From CAVWDU01 sp963753815 (GTDB lineage: Bacteria > Pseudomonadota > Gammaproteobacteria > Pseudomonadales > Halieaceae): a stretch of 64,000 nucleotides of DNA. Position numbers and translations under genes: made by a program. How positions within the stretch are numbered: position 1 is the stretch's first letter; the number at the start of each line of letters is the position of its first letter. Shown here one piece after another: positions 15,382 through 23,778 of this stretch. The notes beneath the pieces are model-generated. The model was not told the DNA's origin, did no database searches, and was given only the letters and a program-made list of their open reading frames with translations. The DNA lies in assembly GCA_963753815.1 (NCBI GenBank), contig CAVWDU010000001.1, positions 124,001-188,000 of the forward strand. The letters are read 5' to 3'.

Positions 15382-16500
15382 TCAGGGCCTGTGCGGGCGA
15401 GCCAGGTACTCGTGCGACTGCATTTCCTGCAGTCGCGAGACGGTACGCTGAAACTCGAATTCCAGCCGCCCGCCGCCATAGAGCTCGGTCACGGGTCGCT
15501 CCGCGGTTATCACCAACTTGACGTTGCGGTCGTAAAACTCATCCACCAGGTTGATGAAACGGCGGGCCTGGTCGTCGGTCCCGGCGCCGAGGCCGGGAAC
15601 CCCCGATAGCAGCACGGCGTGAAACAGCCGCGCCAGCTCGATGTAGTCGTTTTGAGAGCGAGGTCCGTCGCAGAGCTCGGCGAACTCGAACCAGACCACA
15701 TCTTCTGCGATGCAGCGCGTGGTGAGGAAGCGCCCGTTTATCTCAATGCGCTCCCAGTGCTTGCCGGGATCAACCGCCAGCCGGTCGAAGCTTTCCCGCA
15801 GGCTCTGCTCGGCGGCGAGATCCAGCGGGTGGTGATAGAGCTCCGCTTGCTCCAGCGTGCGCAGCCGGTAGTCCACACCCCCATCCACGTTGAGTATATG
15901 GGTATGTTGCTCGATGAGTGCGATAGCGGGCAGGAACCGTTGTCTCTGCAGGCCGTCCCGGTAGAGGCCGGAGGGTTCGATATTGGAAGTGGCCACCAGC
16001 GTGACCTCACGGCCGAACAGCGCCTCGAACAGCCCGCCGAGAATCATCGCGTCGGCTATGTCAGTCACGAAGAACTCGTCGAAACAGATCACCCGTGTCT
16101 CATCCGCCAGGCGGTCGGCGATAGCATCCAGTGGATTCGCCGTTCCCTCCAGCCCAACCAACTCGGCGTGAACCCGCTGCATGAACCGGTGGAAGTGGAC
16201 CCTCAATTTGCGCTCGAATGGCAGGCAGTCGTAAAAGGTGTCCATCAGGTAGGTCTTGCCCCGCCCAACGCCGCCCCACAGGTACAGACCGCGCACTGGC
16301 TCCCTGGGCCTGCCCCTGACACGGCCCCACCAGCGGCCGAGAGCGCCCTGGCGCGCGGCCTCGGCCTCTATCAGCCGGCGATGAAGGTCGTCCAGTGCCC
16401 GGACAGCGCGCTCCTGGGCATCATCCCGGCAAAACCCCTCCTTCTCGAGGTCCGCCTGGTAGCGGAGCCAGGGTGTGGTGCCGGCGCTGCTGCGGTCCAT
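15382..16500 (-). CDS. zapE: Cell division protein ZapE (AFG1-like ATPase)
   Basis: ZapE is an ATPase recruited to the Z ring in E. coli, where it modulates FtsZ assembly; homologues in mitochondria are AFG1/LACE1. The 372-residue protein has a Walker A loop GGVGRGKT at 76-83, the family segment TYLMDTFY, a Walker B stretch VICFDEFFVTD, and VATSNIEPSGLYRDGLQRQRF with the sensor region. Length is normal. It sits upstream of rplM-rpsI, as in Pseudomonas and E. coli. Confidence 0.95.
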   Translation of the reverse strand: MDRSSAGTTPWLRYQADLEKEGFCRDDAQERAVRALDDLHRRLIEAEAARQGALGRWWGRVRGRPREPVRGLYLWGGVGRGKTYLMDTFYDCLPFERKLRVHFHRFMQRVHAELVGLEGTANPLDAIADRLADETRVICFDEFFVTDIADAMILGGLFEALFGREVTLVATSNIEPSGLYRDGLQRQRFLPAIALIEQHTHILNVDGGVDYRLRTLEQAELYHHPLDLAAEQSLRESFDRLAVDPGKHWERIEINGRFLTTRCIAEDVVWFEFAELCDGPRSQNDYIELARLFHAVLLSGVPGLGAGTDDQARRFINLVDEFYDRNVKLVITAERPVTELYGGGRLEFEFQRTVSRLQEMQSHEYLARPHRP

Positions 16501-16687
16501 GAAGGAAATCCCGGAAAGCCTCTGGAAACGGCGGGTCCCGGTAGGGGCGGCCGCCGGCGCTCACTTTACCGAGAGGCCCCAGCGTTGGCAACGCAGCCCG
16601 CGAATCGGGGTCACGGTCACACAATCCCCCACCGCGAACGGGCCCGCAGATCTGTCCGGGTAGCTACATTCGCGACCACAATGCGGG

Positions 16688-16693
16688 TATACT
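16688..16693 (+). promoter_or_regulatory. Candidate -10 element for zapG
   Basis: TATACT lies 40 bases before the zapG start in the zapE-zapG divergent gap. No convincing -35 is seen 17 bases upstream (TACATT), so this is a tentative promoter. Confidence 0.3.
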
Positions 16694-16733
16694 CCGGGCT
16701 CGATTCAACGCCCCGCAAGCGAGGAAACCTGCC

Positions 16734-17216
16734 GTGAACCCACCCGACCTGAGCCTTGAAATGCTCATTGCCATTGGCGCTTTGCTAACGGCAATCGGGC
16801 TCGGCATCGGCATACTGATGGGACGCAGTATGTCCCCCGATCGCCAGCGCTACCTGGATACCGAGCGCAAGCTTGACCAGTTACTGCAGGAAAAGAAAGC
16901 GTACGAAGACGAGGTGGTCAGCCACTTCTCGCAAACCGCCAAACTGCTGAACAATCTCACAGAGAGCTACCGCGAGGTCCACAACCAACTGGCATCCGGC
17001 GCCGCCAATCTCTGCCGTGATGTCGGACCGGTTCCCCTGGGCAGGCTTGACAATGCGCGACGCGATGACGGTGAGATACCCGACGATCTGGTGAATATCA
17101 CGCCGCCGCTGGACTACGCACCAAAGACGACTCCGGACGAGACCGGCATGCTGAACGAATCTTTCGGCATGGAGCGCAAGAAAGGCGAGGATTCACCCAC
17201 GACCGATAACGCCTGA
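16734..17216 (+). CDS. zapG: Z-ring associated protein ZapG (YhcB, DUF1043)
   Basis: Inner-membrane protein linked in E. coli to the divisome and envelope growth. The 160 residues show one N-terminal membrane helix (MLIAIGALLTAIGLGIGIL, about 10-28), a coiled-coil region (RQRYLDTERKLDQLLQEKKAYEDEV) and the DUF1043 segment HFSQTAKLLNNLTESYREVHNQL. A polar, low-complexity tail follows. The start is GTG at 16734 with GAGGA eight bases upstream. It diverges from zapE, as in E. coli. Confidence 0.93.
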   Translation: MNPPDLSLEMLIAIGALLTAIGLGIGILMGRSMSPDRQRYLDTERKLDQLLQEKKAYEDEVVSHFSQTAKLLNNLTESYREVHNQLASGAANLCRDVGPVPLGRLDNARRDDGEIPDDLVNITPPLDYAPKTTPDETGMLNESFGMERKKGEDSPTTDNA

Positions 17217-17230
17217 CCTGGTCACGCCAT

Positions 17231-17992
17231 TCACACGGGATTGTCGATTTCGATGTAGTAGTGCTGCAGCTGCAGGGCGTCGGCGAGATGCTCGCCCAGG
17301 GCCTGCACCCCGTAGCGCTCGGTTGCATGGTGGCCTGCGGCCATGAACCCTATGCCGCACTCCCTGGCGACATGCACCGTCTGCTCCGACGCCTCCCCTG
17401 TGATATACATGTCAGCGCCCGCCGCCACCGCCTGCTCGATATAACCCTGCGCGGCCCCGGTGCACCAGGCCACCCGGCGAAGCTGCCGCTGTGAATCACC
17501 GATGAACAGGGGCGGTCGACCCGTCACAGTGTGCACGGTTGCCAGCAGGTCCGCAGCCGTGATCGGTGCCGCCAGGTCTGCCACGTCTCCCACGCCCGGC
17601 TTCGCGCCAGGCACCAGTGGATCGCCCGGCGGGAACCCCAGGAGACGGCCGAGACAGGCGTTGTTGCCAAATTCGCGATGGGCGTCCAGGGGCAGGTGGT
17701 AGGCAAGCAGGCTGACCTCACTCCCCAGCAGGGTAGCGAGGCGCCGGCGCTTCATGCCGACGACGGCCGGGTCCTCGCCGCGCCAGAAGTAGCCGTGGTG
17801 TACCAGGACCGCATCTGCGCCGCGTTCCACGGCGGCGTCCAGCAGTGCCTGGCAGGCGCTGACTCCCGTGACCAGGCGGGCGACCTGCGGGCGTCCCTCG
17901 ACCTGCAGCCCGTTGGGGCAATAGTCATCGAACAGGTCGGGCGTCAGGCAACGATCGAGGTATTCGACCAGTTCGGTGAGCGCAATGGCCAT
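17231..17992 (-). CDS. Nif3-like dinuclear metal centre hexameric protein
   Basis: Member of the YbgI/NIF3 family, proposed GTP cyclohydrolase-like or metal-handling proteins with no firm role. The 253-codon frame begins MAIALTELVEYLD and includes FDDYCPNGLQVEG, the metal-binding VHHGYFW (His65, His66) and, near the end, MAAGHHATERYGVQALGEHL. These are the family's conserved His/Asp/Glu positions. The ATG at 17992 gives the family start; 20 upstream codons are in frame but not family-like. It diverges from algW and lies tail-to-tail with zapG. Confidence 0.92.
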   Translation of the reverse strand: MAIALTELVEYLDRCLTPDLFDDYCPNGLQVEGRPQVARLVTGVSACQALLDAAVERGADAVLVHHGYFWRGEDPAVVGMKRRRLATLLGSEVSLLAYHLPLDAHREFGNNACLGRLLGFPPGDPLVPGAKPGVGDVADLAAPITAADLLATVHTVTGRPPLFIGDSQRQLRRVAWCTGAAQGYIEQAVAAGADMYITGEASEQTVHVARECGIGFMAAGHHATERYGVQALGEHLADALQLQHYYIEIDNPV

Positions 17993-18124
17993 GGCTTCGG
18001 TTCCCCGTGGTCGGCGGCTGCTACTGGTGCGCGGTCCGACTGACTTGCACACTCAACGCACATCAATCGGACAGGACACGAAACGCTTGCCATCATATAC
18101 AATGCGCACCCCAACGGGGTAGTT

Positions 18125-19261
18125 ATGAAAAGTTTTCTCCAATTCGTCACATGGCCAGCGATCGCGGGCCTGCTGGCCGCGCTCCTGATACTGGACCGGT
18201 TTGTGTTCACGGCCGCCGATAGCGGGCAGTCAGGGACGGTCATGCCGCGCAGCTACGCCTCGGCGGTGGCGCGCGCCAGCCCGTCTGTGGTCAGTATCTA
18301 CACGGCAAAGCGCGTCACACAGCGCCGCAACCCGCTGGTCGAGGACAGGGTTCTGCGCAATTTTGTGCCGCCGCCGCCGCGACGCTCGGAAATTCAGCGC
18401 TCGTTGGGATCCGGGGTGATAATGACGGACGAGGGTCACATACTTACCAATGAACACGTGATCGCCGGGGCCGAATCCATACAGGTCTGGCTGCACGACG
18501 GGCGTGGCGCCAACGCGACCGTGGTCGGATCCGACCCGGCCACCGACCTGGCGGTACTGAAGATCGAGTTGCCGGAGCTGCGCCCCATCGAACTCGGAGA
18601 CTCCGACAAAGCCCGGGTCGGGGACGTGGTGCTGGCAATCGGCAATCCGCTGAACTTCGGCCTGTCAGTCACCCAGGGCATCGTATCGGCGCTGGAGCGG
18701 TACTCGCCGCAACTGCGCAGTTACGAGGAGTACATCCAGACCGACGCCACCATCCACCAGGGGAACTCCGGCGGCGCGCTGGTCGATGCACAGGGCCGCC
18801 TGCTGGGCATCAACACCCTGATATTCACCGCCGACCAGGGGCGCGGCCCGGGCCTGACCGGCATCGGCATCAGCTTCGCGATCCCGGTGAGCCTGGCGGT
18901 GTTTGTCATGCAGGATCTGATTGACTACGGAGAGGTGATCCGCGGCTGGCTGGGTGTCTCGGTGGACCCTCTACTCACCGTCGACGGTTCCCGCTATGCC
19001 CTGATGGTCGTGGCCGTGATACCCGACAGCCCGGCGGCCAAGGCGGGACTGACGCCGGGGGACATGATCACCCATATCGACAGCGAACCGGTTGCCGACG
19101 GGCGCATGACAATGCAGAAAATCGGCCGCTTGAGGCCTGGCGACGCCATCGCCATCACGATCCAGAGAGACCAGCAGAGCATGGACCTGAAGGCGATCAT
19201 CGGGACCCTGAGTCAGTCGGCGGCGGTGCGGGAAGCAAACGTCAGGGAACGGGATCAGTAG
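18125..19261 (+). CDS. algW: Periplasmic stress-sensing serine protease AlgW/DegS
   Basis: Membrane-anchored HtrA-family protease. In Pseudomonas and E. coli this protein senses misfolded outer-membrane proteins through its PDZ domain and starts cleavage of the anti-sigma factor of RpoE/AlgU. The 378-residue protein has an N-terminal anchor (about 8-30), the triad H111 (NEHV), D141 (TDLAV) and S215 (GNSGGAL), and one PDZ domain (about 270-360). A single PDZ domain plus an anchor separates it from DegP. The 3' end overlaps the hisD 3' end by 20 bases on the opposite strand. Confidence 0.93.
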   Translation: MKSFLQFVTWPAIAGLLAALLILDRFVFTAADSGQSGTVMPRSYASAVARASPSVVSIYTAKRVTQRRNPLVEDRVLRNFVPPPPRRSEIQRSLGSGVIMTDEGHILTNEHVIAGAESIQVWLHDGRGANATVVGSDPATDLAVLKIELPELRPIELGDSDKARVGDVVLAIGNPLNFGLSVTQGIVSALERYSPQLRSYEEYIQTDATIHQGNSGGALVDAQGRLLGINTLIFTADQGRGPGLTGIGISFAIPVSLAVFVMQDLIDYGEVIRGWLGVSVDPLLTVDGSRYALMVVAVIPDSPAAKAGLTPGDMITHIDSEPVADGRMTMQKIGRLRPGDAIAITIQRDQQSMDLKAIIGTLSQSAAVREANVRERDQ

Positions 19262-20552
19262 GCGACTCGAGGCGCAGCTCCGCACTGCGGGCGTGGGCTT
19301 CGAGGCCCTCTCCCCTCGCCAGGACCGACGCTATCTCCCCCAGCTCCCGCACGCCTTCCTCGCTACACATGATCACCGAGCTGCGTTTCTGGAAGTCATA
19401 AACACCCAGCGGCGAGGAGAAACGCGCGCTGCCGGATGTCGGCAACACATGATTGGGCCCGGCGCAGTAGTCACCGAGCGCCTCCGATGTGTAACGACCC
19501 ATGAAGATAGCCCCGGCATTGTGTATGTCGGGCAGCAACGCCGATGGGTCCTCCACCGAGAGCTCGAGGTGTTCCGGCGCGACCCGGTTGCTGACGGCCA
19601 CCGCCTCGTCGAGATCGCGGGTCAATATCGCCGCACCGCGGTTGGCGATCGAGGTGCGGATGATATCGGCCCGTTCCATGCCGGGCAGGAGCCGGCTGAT
19701 TGCCGCCGCGACCTCGTCAAGGTACTCGGCCGAGGGGCTCAACAGTAGCGCCTGCGCCTGCTCGTCGTGCTCCGCCTGCGAAAACAGGTCCATGGCGACC
19801 CAGTCGGGCGGCGTGGAACCGTCCGCAATGACCAGGATTTCGGAGGGCCCGGCAACCATGTCAATGCCGACCCGCCCGAAGACCTGGCGCTTTGCGGTCG
19901 CCACGAAACGATTGCCGGGTCCGACGATCTTGTCGACAGCGGGCACCGTAGCCGTACCGTAGGCCAGTGCCGCCACCGCCTGGGCGCCCCCGATCGTAAA
20001 GATCCGGTCGACCCCCGCCAATTCGGCCGCGGCCAGAACCAGCGGATTCAGTTCCCCCGCCGGCGCGGGCACCGCCATCACGATTTCCCCGACGCCCGCG
20101 ACCCTCGCGGGAATGGCGTTCATCAGCACCGAGGAGGGATACACCGCCTTGCCACCCGGAACATAGATGCCCGCCCGACCAAGCGGGGTGATCTTCTGGC
20201 CCAGCAGGTTGCCGCCGGCATCACGGTAGTCCCAGCTCGCCTGGCACTGGTGCTGGTGGTACTCCCGGATCCGCGCTGCCGCGCGCTCGAGCGCACCGCG
20301 CTGATCGGGCCGGAGTGCGCCGAGTGCAGCACTCCGCTGCTCCGATGGCACTTCCAGCTCGTCGCCGGCGGCCACCACCAGCCCGTCGAACTGCGCGGTG
20401 TACTCGATCAGGGCGACATCGCCCCGGGCGCGCACGTCGGCGATGATCCGCGCCACATCGGCCTCTACCGTGCCCACGAGTTCCGCCTCGCCATCCAGCA
20501 GCGCGGCCAGTTGCGCCTCGAACGCAGCGTCTTTCGTATCAAGTCTTCGCAT
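19242..20552 (-). CDS. hisD: Histidinol dehydrogenase
   Basis: Catalyses the last two oxidations of histidine synthesis (L-histidinol to L-histidine). The 436-residue protein has the family blocks LGQKITPLGRAGIYVPGG, GVDRIFTIGGAQAVAALAYGT, VDKIVGPGNRFVATAKRQVFG and AGPSEILVIAD, and a late VLPTSGSARFSSPLGVYDF. It follows hisG by 13 bases in the murA-hisG-hisD run. hisC, often next in Pseudomonas, is not present here; algW follows on the other strand. Confidence 0.97.
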   Translation of the reverse strand: MRRLDTKDAAFEAQLAALLDGEAELVGTVEADVARIIADVRARGDVALIEYTAQFDGLVVAAGDELEVPSEQRSAALGALRPDQRGALERAAARIREYHQHQCQASWDYRDAGGNLLGQKITPLGRAGIYVPGGKAVYPSSVLMNAIPARVAGVGEIVMAVPAPAGELNPLVLAAAELAGVDRIFTIGGAQAVAALAYGTATVPAVDKIVGPGNRFVATAKRQVFGRVGIDMVAGPSEILVIADGSTPPDWVAMDLFSQAEHDEQAQALLLSPSAEYLDEVAAAISRLLPGMERADIIRTSIANRGAAILTRDLDEAVAVSNRVAPEHLELSVEDPSALLPDIHNAGAIFMGRYTSEALGDYCAGPNHVLPTSGSARFSSPLGVYDFQKRSSVIMCSEEGVRELGEIASVLARGEGLEAHARSAELRLESPTDPVP

Positions 20553-20565
20553 GCCTACAGTTCCC

Positions 20566-21219
20566 TCAGGCGCCCGCCACAGCCGCAGCGAGATCGTCGA
20601 TCACTCGCTGTATCCGGACGTGTTGTGATCGCATGGCGGCCTTGTTGACGATGAGCCTGGAGCTGATTCGGGCTATTTCGTCCCGCGGTTCCATCCCGTT
20701 TGCCCGCAGTGTATTACCGGTGTCGACAATATCGACGATCAGATCGGACAGGGCCAGCAGGGGCGCGAGCTCCATCGCGCCGTAGAGTTTGATCAGGTCG
20801 ACGTGCATGCCCTGGCGGGCAAAATAGCCCCGGGCGATGTTGACGAACTTGGTCGCCACCCGGATACGCGAACCCGAACCCTCCCAGCCGACGGGGCCCG
20901 CGGTCATCAGCCGGCAGCGGGCGATGCCCAGGTCGAGTGGCTCGTACAGGCCCTCCGCCCCGTGTTCCAGCAGAATGTCCTTGCCGACCACGCCGATATC
21001 CGCCGCGCCGTGTCGCACGTACGTCGGTACGTCGGTGCCGCGTACGATAATCAGCCGGAGATCCGGCCGGGTCGTCGGCACCACCAGCTTGCGGGTGCGG
21101 CCCGGATCTTCGAGCGGCTCTATTCCCGCACACGCAAGCAGCGGCAGGGTCTCGCGCAGGATACGGCCCTTGGTCAGTGCCAGCGTCAGTTCCCGCTGTC
21201 GAACGGCTGTCTCTCCCAC
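20566..21219 (-). CDS. hisG: ATP phosphoribosyltransferase catalytic subunit (short form)
   Basis: First enzyme of histidine synthesis. At about 217 residues it is the short HisG form, which lacks the C-terminal regulatory domain and normally needs HisZ for activity and feedback control; hisZ is not in this window. Motifs include LTLALTKGRILRETLPLL, RGTDVPTYVRHGAADIGVVGKD and DLIVDIVDTGNTLRANG. The GTG at 21219 is chosen because AAGGAG precedes it by 10 bases; the longer frame to 21342 overlaps murA. It sits 7 bases after murA. Confidence 0.94.
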   Translation of the reverse strand: MGETAVRQRELTLALTKGRILRETLPLLACAGIEPLEDPGRTRKLVVPTTRPDLRLIIVRGTDVPTYVRHGAADIGVVGKDILLEHGAEGLYEPLDLGIARCRLMTAGPVGWEGSGSRIRVATKFVNIARGYFARQGMHVDLIKLYGAMELAPLLALSDLIVDIVDTGNTLRANGMEPRDEIARISSRLIVNKAAMRSQHVRIQRVIDDLAAAVAGA

Positions 21220-21226
21220 TGCCCCG

Positions 21227-22489
21227 CTACTCCTTGAGGCGGCGTACTGCCGCTCCCACCTGTTGCATCTTCTCCTCGATACGCTCATAGCCGCGGTCGA
21301 TATGATAGATTCGGTCGACCCGCGTATCGCCGTCGGCGACAAGACCGGCGATGACGAGCGCAGCAGATGCGCGCAGGTCAGAGGCCATGACCGGTGCGCC
21401 CTGCAGGCGCTCCTGCCCGGTGATGATGGCGGTGTTACCTTCGACGACGATGTGCGCCCCCATGCGGTTCATCTCGTGAGTTTGCATGAGCCGATTCTCG
21501 AAAACCGTCTCGGTCACCGTACTCACCCCTGACGCCACCGCGTTCATGGCCGTGAACTGCGCCTGCATGTCAGTGGGAAACCCCGGATACGGCGCCGTCT
21601 TGAGGTTGACCGCACGAGGCCTGCGACCCTGCATGTCCAGGCGTATCGTATCCCCAGTCACCGCGATATCGGCGCCGGCTTCCTCCAGTTTCAACAGTAC
21701 CGCGTCGAGGTGGGCAGAACAGACATCGCGCAGCAGAATGCTGCCGCGGGTAGCCGCTGCAGCGACCAGGTAGGTACCCGCCTCGATGCGGTCCGGCATG
21801 ACCTCGTAACTGCAGCCGTGCAGTCGCTCCACGCCGTCGACGACAATGGTATCGGTGCCCTGGCCGTGAATACGCGCCCCCATGGCGACCAGGCACTGCG
21901 CCAGGTCGACAACCTCCGGTTCGCGCGCCGCGTTCTCCAGTACCGTCCGGCCCTCCGCCAGTGTCGCGGCCATGAGCAGGTTTTCCGTGCCGCCGACGGT
22001 GACGGTCTCCATGACGATGCGAGCGCCCTGCAGGCGCCCGTCGACCCGGGCATTGATGTAGCCACCCTCGACCTCGATAACGGCACCCATCGCCTCCAGC
22101 CCATGCAGATGCAGGTCGACCGGGCGACTGCCGATTGCGCAGCCACCCGGAAAAGACACGTGCGCCCGGCCGAAACGGGCCAGGATCGGGCCCAGCACCA
22201 GTATGGATGCACGCATGGTCTTGACGAGCTCATAAGGCGCCGAATAACTGCTGATGCAACTCGCTTCCGCCTCGACGCAACCGCCCTCACGGGAAGACAG
22301 CGAAACCCCCATGCTGCCCAACAACTTGATCATCGTGGAGACGTCGTTGAGGTTTGGCAGGTTACGGAGCTGGACAGCTTCGCTCGACAACAGCGTCGCC
22401 GCCAGGATCGGGAGCGCCGCGTTCTTGGCTCCCGAAACATGGATTTCGCCGGCGACGCTGCCGCCACCTGTAATCAGTAGTTTGTCCAC
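21227..22489 (-). CDS. murA: UDP-N-acetylglucosamine 1-carboxyvinyltransferase
   Basis: Committed step of peptidoglycan precursor synthesis, transferring enolpyruvate from PEP to UDP-GlcNAc. The 420-residue protein begins KLLITGGGSVAGEIHVSGAKNAALPILAA. The catalytic Cys lies in PGGCAIGSRP (about residue 115), so the enzyme has the usual fosfomycin-sensitive active-site residue. GTG start at 22489. It is followed by hisG and preceded by ibaG, matching the E. coli/Pseudomonas ibaG-murA order. Confidence 0.97.
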   Translation of the reverse strand: MDKLLITGGGSVAGEIHVSGAKNAALPILAATLLSSEAVQLRNLPNLNDVSTMIKLLGSMGVSLSSREGGCVEAEASCISSYSAPYELVKTMRASILVLGPILARFGRAHVSFPGGCAIGSRPVDLHLHGLEAMGAVIEVEGGYINARVDGRLQGARIVMETVTVGGTENLLMAATLAEGRTVLENAAREPEVVDLAQCLVAMGARIHGQGTDTIVVDGVERLHGCSYEVMPDRIEAGTYLVAAAATRGSILLRDVCSAHLDAVLLKLEEAGADIAVTGDTIRLDMQGRRPRAVNLKTAPYPGFPTDMQAQFTAMNAVASGVSTVTETVFENRLMQTHEMNRMGAHIVVEGNTAIITGQERLQGAPVMASDLRASAALVIAGLVADGDTRVDRIYHIDRGYERIEEKMQQVGAAVRRLKE

Positions 22490-22514
22490 CGCGCGCTCGG
22501 ATCAGCAGGTGCGT

Positions 22515-22760
22515 TCAGTCGGGCTCGACATCTTGCCATTGAGCGCGGGTATAGGTGCTTATATTGACCGCGTGGATCGATCCCCCGGCGATGGAGTCCG
22601 CCAGCGCGGCGTACACCCGCTGCTGGCGTTTCACCGGACGCTCGCCCTCGAACACATCGCCGACGACCGTGATGTCGTAATTGGCACCCTCACCCCGCAC
22701 CTCGATATGACAGCCCGGCAGCTGCGCCTGCAGCAGGTTGTTTACGGTATCGGCATCCAT
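22515..22760 (-). CDS. ibaG: BolA-family iron metabolism protein IbaG
   Basis: Small BolA-type protein that binds [2Fe-2S] clusters with monothiol glutaredoxins. The 81 residues start MDADTVNNLLQAQLPGCHIEVRGEGANYDITVV and include RVYAALADSIAGGSIHAVNISTYT. The conserved His of the family lies in SIHAVNI and the Cys in PGCHIEV. It is 25 bases upstream of murA, its usual partner. Confidence 0.94.
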   Translation of the reverse strand: MDADTVNNLLQAQLPGCHIEVRGEGANYDITVVGDVFEGERPVKRQQRVYAALADSIAGGSIHAVNISTYTRAQWQDVEPD

Positions 22761-22894
22761 GGCTGCTCTCCGCTCTGGTGAGTACGCCAAAACGGCGTCC
22801 CCGGTGGTCAAAGGGGCCGCATTTTAGGGGAAAACCAAGCCTCTGGCGAGATTTCTGTCACGATGCCGCCACGGTGGAGGTTGCGGCCGGCGAT

Positions 22895-23587
22895 TCAGGT
22901 TTCACCGACGTTGTCGAGCTCATCGCTGGCGGCACTCCAATTGGCAATCACCCGATCCAGGTCACCATCGTATTTACGCGCCGCCGCCTCGAACTGGCTG
23001 CGATAAATCGACCCGAGGTTGACGGTCTCAATGATCATGTTGCGCAGCTTCCATTCGCCGGAGCGATCTCGCCCCATCTGGTACATCACCTCGTAGGGGC
23101 GGGCCGCATCGCTGAAGATCAGTTGACGCACGGAAACGGTTTGCGCCGATTCGTCACCCGGCCCTGGTTCACTCAGTTGGATGCGCGAACCACCGAAAGC
23201 GAGCAGGCCCTTGCTGTAGGTGCGGACCAGCCCCGTACGCATGACATCGGTGAACTTGTCCAACTGTGACTTGAGCTTGTTCCGGCCCGCCTTGTCCAGC
23301 GCTCGGTAACGATCACTGCTGGCGTATTCGCCCATCACCCCGCGGGCGAATCCGCGGAAATCAATCACCGGATCCAGGATCGACTCGATCTTGTCGAAGT
23401 AGCGCTGGGGATTCTCCTCGACATAGGCCGGCGCAGCTTGCACCGCCGCCATGACTTTTTCAGTGGTGACGGCCACGACCTCGTGCGCATCCGGTTGCGC
23501 GACAGCCGTTGACGCGCAGCACAGCAGCGCGAACGAGCACAGTGCAATGCGCTGCAGCGCACGACCCGTATAACGGATTGCCGACAT
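22895..23587 (-). CDS. mlaC: Phospholipid-binding periplasmic protein MlaC
   Basis: MlaC carries phospholipids between the outer-membrane MlaA complex and the inner-membrane MlaFEDB transporter. The 230-residue protein has a cleavable signal (IALCSFALLCCASTAVAQ, cut near 34) and the MlaC/Ttg2 fold: ILDPVIDFRGFARGVMGEYA, FTDVMRTGLVRTYSKGLLAF and WKLRNMIIETVNLGSIYRSQF. In E. coli the order is mlaFEDCB-ibaG-murA. Here mlaFED are absent upstream (yrbG follows after 190 bases) and mlaB is absent downstream, so this copy stands alone. Confidence 0.9.
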   Translation of the reverse strand: MSAIRYTGRALQRIALCSFALLCCASTAVAQPDAHEVVAVTTEKVMAAVQAAPAYVEENPQRYFDKIESILDPVIDFRGFARGVMGEYASSDRYRALDKAGRNKLKSQLDKFTDVMRTGLVRTYSKGLLAFGGSRIQLSEPGPGDESAQTVSVRQLIFSDAARPYEVMYQMGRDRSGEWKLRNMIIETVNLGSIYRSQFEAAARKYDGDLDRVIANWSAASDELDNVGET

Positions 23588-23778
23588 CGCAGTCGCCCCC
23601 GTGATTCCAAATTTTGCTATCAACACCTGTCCTGCCCTGTATAATTCGAATGGAGCGAACCAACATCCCGCCAACCAGGACGCCTCGGGAAACGGCGTTC
23701 CGCTGTTTGAGACACTAAGGATCACATGCAGTTCAACCCCCGCTGCGCGAGCCATACTGTATCAGGAAACGCGCGTCC

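Noticed and set aside
16643..16660. CAGATCTGTCCGGG upstream of zapG resembles the ECF-type motif
   Set aside because: It matches fewer positions than the three cassette copies, lacks the ATTT run, and a housekeeping-type -10 lies closer to the gene. I take it as chance.
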